32,000 nt of DNA, taken from assembly GCA_913055875.1 (NCBI GenBank), contig CAJXJY010000018.1, positions 1 through 32,000 on the forward strand. Reading direction: 5' to 3'. The notes beneath the pieces were generated by a model. It made no database searches. It saw only the letters and a list, made by a program, of their open reading frames with translations, and had not been told where the DNA came from. Numbering within the stretch: position 1 is the stretch's first letter; every line of letters begins with the position of its first letter. Below, in pieces: positions 25,129-32,000 of this stretch. The stretch comes from an uncultured Altererythrobacter sp. (GTDB lineage Bacteria > Pseudomonadota > Alphaproteobacteria > Sphingomonadales > Sphingomonadaceae). Both the position numbers and the translations under genes were made by a program.

Positions 25129-25571
25129 TGGGCGAATTGTTGCTGATGGCCCGGATCGGCGGCCGCCGCGCTGCGATCCCTTCGGCGCAAGTGCAGTCGG
25201 TGGTCGAACTCGATCATATCGTCCCCGTGCCGCGCGCACCCGGTTTCGTCGCCGGACTGACTGCGTTGCGCAGCCGCGCGCTCACCGTAATCGACGCACG
25301 CCGTGCGCTCGGCATCGGCCACGCCCCGGACGAAGCCGACGGGCGCGCGGCGGTGGTCGAGGTCGAAGGCCACGCCTATGCGATCCTGGTCGACCGGGTC
25401 GAGGACGTGGTCGAGGCCGCATCCGAGCCCGAGCGGCCCGATGCGACACTGGGCGAAGGCTGGAACCGTGTCTCGCTCGGCATGGTCGAAACCGCCATCG
25501 GTCCTGCCATCCTCGTCGATATCGCCGCGATCGTCGCCGGCCCGGACCAGGCAGCGAAACATGCAGCGTAA
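25125..25571 (+). CDS. cheW: Chemotaxis coupling protein CheW
   Basis: A 148-residue SH3-like adaptor linking chemoreceptors to CheA in the signalling array. Family traits are LLMARIGGRRAAIP at the start, the central PRAPGFVAGLTALRSRALTVID and the C-terminal ILVDRVEDVVE. It starts at the ATGA overlapping the cheA stop, with GGGAG upstream, so it is translationally coupled to cheA. Sequence and length match ordinary CheW; no extra domain is present. Confidence 0.94.
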   Translation: MMGELLLMARIGGRRAAIPSAQVQSVVELDHIVPVPRAPGFVAGLTALRSRALTVIDARRALGIGHAPDEADGRAAVVEVEGHAYAILVDRVEDVVEAASEPERPDATLGEGWNRVSLGMVETAIGPAILVDIAAIVAGPDQAAKHAA

Positions 25572-25628
25572 GCCGAACATTAACCTCGAAGCGATAGCTC
25601 ACGACCGGTTGAAACAAGGATCGCATCA

Positions 25629-25994
25629 ATGAAGAGCTGCCTGATAGTCGACGATTCGCGGGTGATCCGCAAAGTGTCGCGGCACATACTGGAATCGCTC
25701 GGCTTCGACGTCGACGAGGCCGAGAACGGCCAGGTGGGCCTCGCCAAATGCGACGAGGCGATGCCCGATCTCGTGATGCTCGACTGGAACATGCCGGTGA
25801 TGACGGGAATCGAATTCATCGTGCAACTGCGCCAGCGCGAAGGCGGCGACAAGCCGAAGGTGGTGTTCTGCACCACCGAAAACGACGTCGCGCACATCCG
25901 CGAGGCGATCAGCGCGGGCGCCGACGAATACGTGATGAAGCCGTTCGACCACGAGACCCTGCAGATCAAGCTCCAGCTTGTCGGCATGGCCTGA
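25629..25994 (+). CDS. cheY: Chemotaxis response regulator CheY
   Basis: A 121-residue single-domain receiver that diffuses from CheA to the flagellar motor. The acidic pair is Asp8/Asp9 in LIVDDSRVIRK, the phospho-acceptor Asp52 in MLDWNMPVMTG, the switch Thr82 in VVFCTTEND and the conserved lysine in VMKPFDHE near residue 104. An AGGA box precedes ATG. It lies 57 bp after cheW and 11 bp before cheB. It could serve as phosphate sink or motor-binding CheY; the sequence does not decide. Confidence 0.93.
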   Translation: MKSCLIVDDSRVIRKVSRHILESLGFDVDEAENGQVGLAKCDEAMPDLVMLDWNMPVMTGIEFIVQLRQREGGDKPKVVFCTTENDVAHIREAISAGADEYVMKPFDHETLQIKLQLVGMA

Positions 25995-26005
25995 GGGCCG
26001 GCGCG

Positions 26006-27091
26006 ATGGGCTCCGCATCCCGCCAGACAGACAGCGATCCGCGCAGCGGTGCAAACCGCCCAGTGCGGGTGATGATCGTCGACGATTCGCTCGTCGTGCG
26101 CACGGTGCTGTCGCGGATCATCGCACCCGAACCCGATATCGAGATCGTCGCCAAGACCGGCAGCGCCGAACTGGCGATGGCGCAACTTGCCCGCACACCC
26201 GCGGACGTCGTGCTGCTCGACCTGGAAATGCCGGGTATGGGCGGTCTCGAAGCGCTGCCGAAAATTCTCGAGGCGAATGAAAGCACGCAGGTGCTGGTCG
26301 TTTCCGCGCTGACCGAGGAAGGCGCCGAACACACCGTCGCCGCGCTCTCCATGGGCGCCGCCGACACCATGCTCAAGCCGCGGCCGGGCCAGTTCGACGA
26401 CGCCTATCGCGAGGCGCTGCTGGCGCGGATCCGGGCGCTCGGTTCGCAAGGCGAGAACGGTGCCGCACCGGCACGGCCCGCGGCCGTCGCCACCCGGGGC
26501 ACCCACTCCGCACGACCGTCGATCCTGGCGATCGGCGCTTCGACCGGAGGAATCCACGCAGTCGGAATCCTGCTGCGCAACCTGCCCGCTTCGGTCGAGC
26601 TGCCGATCCTTGTCGCGCAGCACCTGCCGGCCTCGTTCGCGCAGGTTTTCGCGCGCCAGCTCCAGAACGCATCGGGCCGCGAAACATTCGTCGCAGAGGA
26701 CGGGATGGCGATCGCCGACCGCGCCATCTACGTCGCCAACGGCAGGGGCCACATGATCGTCGAGCGAAAGGACGGTGCGCTGCGGCTGGCGAGCCGGCAT
26801 CACCGCGCGCCGAGCGGCTGTACGCCGTCGGTCGATCCGCTGTTCGACTCGCTCGCCAGTGCGACCGGGGCCGAAACGCTCGCAGTCGTGCTGTCGGGCA
26901 TGGGCCGCGACGGTGCCGTCGCCGCACCGGGCCTGGTCAAGGCGGGCGGGACGATATTCGTGCAGGACCGGGACAGCGCCGCGGTGTGGGGCATGCCACG
27001 CGCCATTGCCGAAGCGGGGCTGGCCGAGGCCGTGCTGCCGCCCGATCAGCTCGCCCTTCGCATCGCCGCCGCCTGCGGAGGCGCGCGGTGA
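26006..27091 (+). CDS. cheB: Protein-glutamate methylesterase CheB
   Basis: A 361-residue adaptation enzyme that demethylates receptors when phosphorylated by CheA. The receiver domain (about 18-135) has VMIVDDSLVVR and the phospho-acceptor Asp in VVLLDLEMPGMGG. The esterase domain (about 170-355) has the triad Ser in GASTGG near 177, His in AQHLP near 205 and Asp in SGMGRDG near 300. The C-terminal residues overlap cheR as GTGA. GAGGG lies upstream of ATG 26006. Residues before about 22 are an unstructured lead. Confidence 0.95.
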   Translation: MGSASRQTDSDPRSGANRPVRVMIVDDSLVVRTVLSRIIAPEPDIEIVAKTGSAELAMAQLARTPADVVLLDLEMPGMGGLEALPKILEANESTQVLVVSALTEEGAEHTVAALSMGAADTMLKPRPGQFDDAYREALLARIRALGSQGENGAAPARPAAVATRGTHSARPSILAIGASTGGIHAVGILLRNLPASVELPILVAQHLPASFAQVFARQLQNASGRETFVAEDGMAIADRAIYVANGRGHMIVERKDGALRLASRHHRAPSGCTPSVDPLFDSLASATGAETLAVVLSGMGRDGAVAAPGLVKAGGTIFVQDRDSAAVWGMPRAIAEAGLAEAVLPPDQLALRIAAACGGAR

Positions 27092-27960
27092 CCGAAAGCG
27101 GCGTGTCCCACCGCATCGTCGCCGACTTGTTGCGCGCGCGAACCGGCCAGCAACTGACCGAGGGGCGGCGCTGGCGGATCGGCACCGCGCTGTCGGGCAT
27201 ATACCGGCAGCGCGGCATCTCGGGTGTCGACCAGCTCGTCGGCCTGCTCACCGAACCGGGATCGGACGAACTGGCGCGCGAAGTGGTCGAGGCGCTGCTC
27301 AACAACGAAACCTATTTCTACCGCGACCGGGGCATGTTCGAACAGCTCGGTCAGCGCGTTCTGCCCGACCTTGCCGCACGGCGCGCATCGGGCAAGCGCC
27401 TGCGCATCTGGTCGGCAGGCTGCTCGACCGGGCAGGAAGTCTACACCCTGGCGATGGTGCTTGCCGAGCAGCCGGAGCGCTGGCGCGGCTGGGATATCGA
27501 AATCCTCGGCACCGACGTTTCGCAGCGCGCCGTCGATGCCGCGCGGCGTGCCCGCTACACCCAGTTCGAAATCCAGCGCGGGCTCGGCGTCGGCCAGATG
27601 CTGCAATGGTTCCGCGAGACCGAGCATGGCTGGGAACCGCACCCCAAACTCAAGGCGATGGTGCGGTTCGAGCGCCGCAACCTGCTCGATCCGGTCGAAC
27701 GGCCGGGCTGGTACGACCTCATCCTGTGCCGCAACGTGCTGCTCTATTTCGACTGCACCACGCGCGCCCTCGCCTTCCGCCGCCTCGACGAGGCCATGGC
27801 GGACAACGGCTGGCTGATGCTCGGTGCGGGCGAAACGGTGGTCGGCCGGACCGGCCGGTTCGAGCCGGTCGACGGCAATCAGGGCCTGTGCCGGCGGCGC
27901 GATGAAGCGGTCGGCGAAACGCTCGCCATGCCGCGCCGCGCGATCGTCCGGACAGGGTAA
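27088..27960 (+). CDS. cheR: Chemoreceptor methyltransferase CheR
   Basis: A 290-residue SAM-dependent enzyme that methylates receptor glutamates, balancing CheB. The N-terminal helical domain carries LLNNETYFYRD near residue 71; the SAM domain contains IWSAGCSTGQEVYTLAM, ILGTDVSQRAVDAA and the catalytic-fold DLILCRNVLLYFD. The start is GTG 27088, overlapping the cheB stop (GTGA), with GGAG before it. No TPR or pentapeptide-binding extension is present. It ends 72 bp before the GGDEF-EAL gene. Confidence 0.95.
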   Translation: MTESGVSHRIVADLLRARTGQQLTEGRRWRIGTALSGIYRQRGISGVDQLVGLLTEPGSDELAREVVEALLNNETYFYRDRGMFEQLGQRVLPDLAARRASGKRLRIWSAGCSTGQEVYTLAMVLAEQPERWRGWDIEILGTDVSQRAVDAARRARYTQFEIQRGLGVGQMLQWFRETEHGWEPHPKLKAMVRFERRNLLDPVERPGWYDLILCRNVLLYFDCTTRALAFRRLDEAMADNGWLMLGAGETVVGRTGRFEPVDGNQGLCRRRDEAVGETLAMPRRAIVRTG

Positions 27961-27968
27961 ATACGGAC

Positions 27969-27983
27969 TTAACGGTTCCTTAG
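27969..27983. promoter_or_regulatory. Near-complete CtrA-like box before GGDEF-EAL gene
   Basis: TTAA-N7-TTAG at 27969-27983 differs from the Caulobacter CtrA consensus (TTAA-N7-TTAA) by one base and lies 49 bp before the TTG start. It may drive the GGDEF-EAL/mcp pair separately from the cheA operon. Eye match only. Confidence 0.45.
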
Positions 27984-28032
27984 CCACCTGTGCCCTAAGC
28001 CGAGCATTCCGAAGGCGGAAAAGGGGGATCGA

Positions 28033-29565
28033 TTGTCGGCATTTCCGCGAAAATCCGCGTTGAGCGCGCGCATCATGGTGTTCGCGCCGCTGGTGGTGCT
28101 GACCGTGATTTTCGCGGCCGCCTGCAGCGTGCTGATTTTCGGCGACGACCTCGAACCCGACCTCTCCTCTTCGATGCTGGTCGGCACGATCGCGATCTAC
28201 GCCGCCGCGGTGGCACTGCTGAGCCGGATCGGGCTGAATCACGTTGCAGGCCTCGAAAGCCTCGGCATGACCGACAGCCTCAGCGGACTGCCCAATCGCC
28301 GCGCTCTTCACGCCGAAGTGCAGCAAGCCGCGCGCCGGAACGACGAAATCGCGGTCGCGCTGATCGACCTCGACGGCTTCAAGATGATCAACGATCTCTA
28401 CGGACACGCGGTGGGCGATGAAGTCATCAAACTGGTCGCGGCGGAATTGCGCTCGATCTGCCAGGACGACGCGCATGCCTATCGCCTCGGCGGCGACGAG
28501 TTCGCGCTCAGCATCTGCGGCCCGCTGTCGGGTACGATTCTCGAAGGGATCGGCCGCAGCCTGCTCGATCGCCTCAACCAGCCGCTCGCGATAGAGGAAC
28601 GCCGAATCTCGGTCGGGGCAAGCATCGGCCTTTCGCGCAGCACCGGCCCCGACCATCTCGCTTCTTCGGAAATGATGCGCCGTGCCGATGTCGCGATGTA
28701 TGTGTCGAAACGCGGCGGCAAGATGCGCTGCACCTGGTTCCGGTCCGATTTCGACCGCAATCTGGCGGCGATCCGCGATCTCGACGGCGAATTGCGCAAC
28801 GCGCTGCTCAACGACGAATTCCGCGTCCATTACCAGCCGCTGGTCGATTCGCAGTCCGGCCGCGTGGTCGCAGTCGAATCGCTGATCCGGTGGGAACGGC
28901 CCGACGGCAGCATGGTCGGCCCCAACACCTTCATCCCGGTGGCCGAGGAATCGGGCCTGATCAACGCGATCGGGCTGTGGGTGCTGCGGCAGAGCTGCGC
29001 CGATGCGCTGGCATGGGGCGACATCAAGCTGTCGGTCAACATTTCCGCCGCGCAGCTGCGCAACGCCGAATTTCCCATCCAGCTCGGCAATATCCTCGAG
29101 GAGACCGGCTTTCCGCCCGAACGGCTCGAGCTCGAGATCACCGAAACCTCGCTCGTACTCGATCCGGTCGTCGCCGAACGCAGCCTCAGCGTGATCCGCG
29201 GTTTCGGCGTCAATGTCGCGCTCGACGATTTCGGCACCGGCTATGCCTCGATCGGCTTCCTGCGCCGGTTCCGCTTCGAAAAGCTCAAGCTCGACCGCTC
29301 GCTGGTGGTCGATTCCGCCGGCGACGAGAGCAGCCGCGCGATGATGCTGTCGAGCATCTCGATGGCGCGCGCGCTCAACATGAACGTCACCGCCGAAGGC
29401 GTCGAGACACAGGACCAGGCCGACATGGTGCGCAGCGCGGGCTGCGACCAGATCCAGGGCTGGCTCTATTTCAAGCCGATGCCCGCCGAGGACATCGCCC
29501 AACACCTCACCCCAATCGCGGTTTCCGATGAAGACGCAGTGGAAGCCGAACGGAGGCAAGCATGA
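28033..29565 (+). CDS. GGDEF-EAL c-di-GMP enzyme, membrane-bound
   Basis: A 510-residue protein with two N-terminal transmembrane helices (about 15-36 and 47-64) and no sensor domain between them. The GGDEF domain holds an intact RLGGDEF motif (Gly153-Phe157), but the usual inhibitory RxxD site before it is not visible. The EAL domain starts with VESLIRW (Glu282, EAL replaced by ESL) and keeps [34 protein letters not shown] and QGWLYFKP, so phosphodiesterase activity is plausible. The start is TTG 28033, preceded by AAGGGGGA. ATGA overlap with the mcp gene. Confidence 0.9.
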   Translation: MSAFPRKSALSARIMVFAPLVVLTVIFAAACSVLIFGDDLEPDLSSSMLVGTIAIYAAAVALLSRIGLNHVAGLESLGMTDSLSGLPNRRALHAEVQQAARRNDEIAVALIDLDGFKMINDLYGHAVGDEVIKLVAAELRSICQDDAHAYRLGGDEFALSICGPLSGTILEGIGRSLLDRLNQPLAIEERRISVGASIGLSRSTGPDHLASSEMMRRADVAMYVSKRGGKMRCTWFRSDFDRNLAAIRDLDGELRNALLNDEFRVHYQPLVDSQSGRVVAVESLIRWERPDGSMVGPNTFIPVAEESGLINAIGLWVLRQSCADALAWGDIKLSVNISAAQLRNAEFPIQLGNILEETGFPPERLELEITETSLVLDPVVAERSLSVIRGFGVNVALDDFGTGYASIGFLRRFRFEKLKLDRSLVVDSAGDESSRAMMLSSISMARALNMNVTAEGVETQDQADMVRSAGCDQIQGWLYFKPMPAEDIAQHLTPIAVSDEDAVEAERRQA

Positions 29566-30965
29566 ACGCGCACACCACCTTCACCATGAGCGACACCGAT
29601 CGCGAGGAAATCGCTGCGGTGGAACTCGCCGGCGCGTCCGGGGACAACGACGCAACGCCGCGCGATCGCCTGACACGCTGGTTCAACAACCAGCCTTTCG
29701 CGACCAAGTTTCGCATCTCGTCGGCGATTCCCTCGGTGACACTGCTGCTGGTCCTGCTCGTGTTCGGAGCGAGCATCGGCATGGTTTTCGGCGATCTGTC
29801 GGCCAGCACCGATCCCGCGGCGCGCGAAGCCGCGGCAACGCTGCGCTCGGCAGGCTGGATCGTGGTCGGCGTGGTCGCGCTGGTGCTGTTCGGCGGGCTG
29901 CACTGGTACAACCAGCTGCGCAGCGAGACCTCGGGCGCGCTGAGCGAGCTTGCAAACGACATGACACGGCTGTCCGAAGGCGAGCGCGACCTGACGGTCA
30001 GCGGACTCGAGCGGCAGGATGAAATCGGCCAGATGGCGCGCGCCCTGCTGGTGTTCGTAAAGTCGGGCCACAAGCTCGACGAACTGTTCGCCGGGCGGGA
30101 AAAGGCGCGCCGGGAACGCATCCGCTCGATGGAGCAATTGTCCGACCAGTTCGACCGCACGATCGGCGAAGTCGTGAGCGGCGTCGCCTCGGCCTCGAGC
30201 CAGCTGCGGACGACCGCCAAATCGATGGCCGATGCCGCGCAATCCTCAACCGACCAGGCCTCCCAAGTCGCCAGCGCGATGCAGGAAGCATCGGCCGGTG
30301 CTACCGCGGCCGCGGCGGCGAGCGACGAATTCGCCATGTCGATCGGCGAGATCAGCCGGCAGGCCTCGACCTCCGCCGAACTGGCGCGCAAGGCGTCGAC
30401 TTCCGCGCACGAAGCGGACGAGACCATCTCCGCGCTGTCGAGCTCGGCCGGGGAAGTGAGCCAGGTGGTCGAACTGATCCAGTCGATCGCGCGTCGCACC
30501 AACCTGCTCGCGCTCAACGCCTCGATCGAGGCGGCACGCGGCGGCGAAGCGGGCCGCGGCTTTGCGGTGGTCGCGTCCGAAGTGAAGGAACTCGCGGCGC
30601 AGACGAGCCGCGCGACCGAGGAAGTCGCCGAGCAGATCCGCTCCATGCAGAGCTCGACCGATGCCAGCGTCGCCGCGCTGCGCAGCGTCAACGAACAGAT
30701 CGAGCAGCTCGAAGCGACTGCGATTTCGATCGCGTCCGCGGTCGACCAGCAATCGGTCGCCGGACAGGATCTCGCGCGCAGCATCGACCTCGCCGCGCGC
30801 AGCACCGATCAGGTGTCGTCGAATATCGAAAGCGTGCGCGAAACCTCGCTTGCGACCGGTGCGGCGGCATCGCAGGTGCTGTCCTCCGCCACCGACCTGG
30901 AAGAACAGTCCAACACGCTGCGCGAGCAGGTCGATCACTTCCTGCGCCGCGTCCGCGAGGGATAG
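29562..30965 (+). CDS. Methyl-accepting chemotaxis protein without periplasmic sensor
   Basis: A 467-residue receptor. Two transmembrane helices (about 55-77 and 95-113) flank only about 20 residues, so there is no periplasmic ligand-binding domain. A HAMP region (about 115-170, with [13 protein letters not shown]) leads into the signalling domain, whose hairpin tip carries [16 protein letters not shown] and [15 protein letters not shown], where CheA and CheW bind. The cytoplasmic cluster position suggests it senses internal or membrane state. It overlaps the GGDEF-EAL stop by ATGA, implying coupled translation. Confidence 0.94.
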   Translation: MNAHTTFTMSDTDREEIAAVELAGASGDNDATPRDRLTRWFNNQPFATKFRISSAIPSVTLLLVLLVFGASIGMVFGDLSASTDPAAREAAATLRSAGWIVVGVVALVLFGGLHWYNQLRSETSGALSELANDMTRLSEGERDLTVSGLERQDEIGQMARALLVFVKSGHKLDELFAGREKARRERIRSMEQLSDQFDRTIGEVVSGVASASSQLRTTAKSMADAAQSSTDQASQVASAMQEASAGATAAAAASDEFAMSIGEISRQASTSAELARKASTSAHEADETISALSSSAGEVSQVVELIQSIARRTNLLALNASIEAARGGEAGRGFAVVASEVKELAAQTSRATEEVAEQIRSMQSSTDASVAALRSVNEQIEQLEATAISIASAVDQQSVAGQDLARSIDLAARSTDQVSSNIESVRETSLATGAAASQVLSSATDLEEQSNTLREQVDHFLRRVREG

Positions 30966-30977
30966 CCCCTCGCCGGA

Positions 30978-30997
30978 GCGGGCGGAGCGACGCCCGC
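30978..30997. terminator. Hairpin after the mcp gene
   Basis: GCGGGCG (30978-30984) and CGCCCGC (30991-30997) form a 7-bp stem with a 6-nt loop, 12 bp after the mcp stop, between two converging genes. No T-run follows, so termination is only suggested by position. Confidence 0.35.
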
Positions 30998-31013
30998 CAC
31001 CCGGGTACGCCGA

Positions 31014-31475
31014 TTACGGTTTGGCGTGTGGAAACGCGCGGTCGATGGACTCCGAGGTTTCCTGCAGCCGACGACTCGCTTCGTCGAGTTCGAATTCGTC
31101 GATCTTTCCCGCGGCGTAGTCCGACCTCCAGTCCTCGTGCAGCTTGAGAACCCGCGCCCGTTGCTCGCGGAGCCGGTCGACGAACTCCTTTTCGCCGATC
31201 CGCCCGGATGCGAAATCGGTCCGGCCCTTTTCCACCACCGCGACAATGCGCTCACAATTTTCGTCGGCGGAACGTTTCGCCTCGAGCATGAGATTGGCCT
31301 GCGGGACGAACATCCCGCCGGTTCGGGCGCGATTTTGCTCTGCGATACTGTCCACGGTGCGCAGATAGCCTTCCAGCTTGCGCCATTGCCGACCGCACCA
31401 TGACAGGAATCGCGCCTGAAACCCCATGGCGGATGCATACCCCACCACGCGCTCCGGGTCATCCGCCAACTGCAT
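31014..31475 (-). CDS. Coiled-coil protein of unknown function
   Basis: A charged protein of up to 153 residues with strong helical character and no signal peptide. It contains two similar stretches, DFASGRIGEKEFVDRL and DYAAGKIDEFELDEA, which look like an internal duplication and recall the G-x-I-x-x-x-E-F core of SHOCT modules; this is only a resemblance. I do not recognise a family. Start choice is uncertain: 31475 (ATG), 31445 (GTG with GGAG upstream) or 31427 (ATG). It lies downstream of the rRNA operon terminator on the same strand, 96 bp away. Confidence 0.6.
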   Translation of the reverse strand: MQLADDPERVVGYASAMGFQARFLSWCGRQWRKLEGYLRTVDSIAEQNRARTGGMFVPQANLMLEAKRSADENCERIVAVVEKGRTDFASGRIGEKEFVDRLREQRARVLKLHEDWRSDYAAGKIDEFELDEASRRLQETSESIDRAFPHAKP

Positions 31476-31571
31476 GTGGTGGTATCGCCATCGATATACG
31501 CGCTGCTCGCATGTGCCGTCGCAACGTTCGTGGTGCGCGATCGCTCGGATCGGGCTTTCGCAACAGGCACG

Positions 31572-31607
31572 AAAAAGGCCGCAATCCCGAGGGATTGCGG
31601 CCTTTTT
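31572..31607 (-). terminator. Rho-independent terminator of the rRNA operon
   Basis: AAAAAGGCCGCAATCC pairs with GGATTGCGGCCTTTTT, a perfect 16-bp stem closed by CCGAGG-type loop bases and ending in a T-run. It lies 4 bp after the tRNA-fMet 3' end on the minus strand. Because both arms have A/T runs, it could also stop transcription coming from the other side. Confidence 0.9.
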
Positions 31608-31611
31608 CGGT

Positions 31612-31688
<77 letters not shown>

Positions 31689-31842
31689 GCACCTTCTTGT
31701 TGAGCCTCAAGCGCCGGCGCCGACATCCGTCGGCTTGGCTTTCCTCGCTCATGCGACCTGAAGGTCGCGTCGCTCCGGACGGCCGGTCGGCCTTGCGGCC
31801 CTGCGGGCCGTCGGCTCGGTTTGCGACGCCTCGAGAGACGCC

Positions 31843-31870
31843 AAAAGGGCTGTCCCGCAGGATCAGCCCT
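31843..31870 (-). terminator. Terminator-like hairpin between 5S rRNA and tRNA-fMet
   Basis: On the minus strand AGGGCTG and CAGCCCT form a 7-bp stem followed by TTTT, about 40 bp after the 5S 3' end. It may be an RNA-processing signal or a partial terminator that lowers read-through into tRNA-fMet. The rest of the spacer (31689-31842) contains GC-rich inverted repeats but no gene. Confidence 0.55.
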
Positions 31871-31910
31871 CTGACTTGTGAATGGGTTTTCCGCGCACCC
31901 GCCGGCCATA

Positions 31911-32000
31911 ATGCCTGGCGACGACCTACTCTTCCAGTGCTTGAGCACTAGTACCATCGGCGCTGTCCGGTTTCACGGCCGAGTTCGAGATGGGATCGGG
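31911..32000 (-). rRNA. rrf: 5S rRNA, 3' part (cut by window end)
   Basis: On the minus strand the sequence holds CCCATCTCGAACTCGG, GTACTAGTGCTCAAGCACTG and the end AGTAGGTCGTCGCCAGGCAT, all diagnostic of alphaproteobacterial 5S rRNA. About 90 of roughly 115 nt are in the window; the 5' end and the 23S gene lie beyond base 32000. Confidence 0.96.

Noticed and set aside
22627-25239. An 870-codon open frame on the minus strand opposite cheA
   Set aside because: Mirror of cheA codon bias; no recognisable domain, and cheA is complete on the other strand.
27046-29559. An 837-codon open frame on the minus strand opposite cheR and the GGDEF-EAL gene
   Set aside because: It spans two well-defined plus-strand genes and has no motif of its own.

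Overview
The window is GC-rich chromosomal DNA from an alphaproteobacterium, most likely order Sphingomonadales, family Erythrobacteraceae (Erythrobacter/Qipengyuania-like). I infer this from protein flavour and gene content: an RcdA-type DUF1465 protein, paired YdcH-type DUF465 proteins, a TonB receptor followed by a DUF6607 protein, a cheA-W-Y-B-R cluster followed by GGDEF-EAL and MCP genes, and an initiator tRNA directly after 5S rRNA. I ran no database search. No phage, transposase, CRISPR array or defence island is visible.

Layout. 1-690: a truncated copy of a structured repeat and two divergent DUF465 mini-proteins. 785-2715: rcdA-like gene converging on glycerol kinase. 2762-2843: palindromic intergenic repeat. 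2880-5548: MBL hydrolase and DUF4230 protein (+), overlapping at their tail a YgjV-like protein and a membrane-anchored unknown (-). 5716-10248: a membrane protein, nadA, a small unknown protein translationally linked to a DUF2254 membrane protein, and an EamA transporter. 10306-12291: old yellow enzyme and a CitE-like protein that seems to lack its metal ligands. 12457-14961: small lipoprotein and lipB (-), a multipass membrane protein (+), a phospholipid methyltransferase-like gene (-). 15073-17024: MFS transporter and arsC facing each other across the second, complete copy of the structured repeat. 17108-20493: Fur-box-like sites, TonB receptor and DUF6607 protein, an iron/haem acquisition unit. 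20513-20711: nested palindromic repeats. 20714-22723: orphan molybdo-oxidase [2Fe-2S] subunit and a MATE exporter. 22780-30965: chemotaxis cluster. 31014-32000: an unknown coiled-coil protein, then (minus strand) a terminator, tRNA-fMet and the 3' part of 5S rRNA, the downstream end of an rRNA operon.

The chemotaxis genes are tightly coupled (ATGA/GTGA overlaps at cheA-cheW, cheB-cheR and GGDEF-EAL-mcp) and put a c-di-GMP enzyme and one receptor beside the adaptation system. CtrA-like motifs precede cheA and the GGDEF-EAL gene, and an rcdA-like gene (a CtrA-proteolysis adaptor in Caulobacter) is in the same window.

The least explained signal is the repeat at 1-126 and 16532-16674. It has a long perfect hairpin (33 bp in the complete copy), a 17-nt apical region and a second conserved hairpin module. 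Its arms differ between the copies at several places, but every change is compensated on the other arm. This suggests selection on structure and makes it a candidate undescribed structured RNA or intergenic element. Second is CheA, which carries an extra CheW-like domain and what looks like a decayed receiver domain without a phospho-acceptor site.
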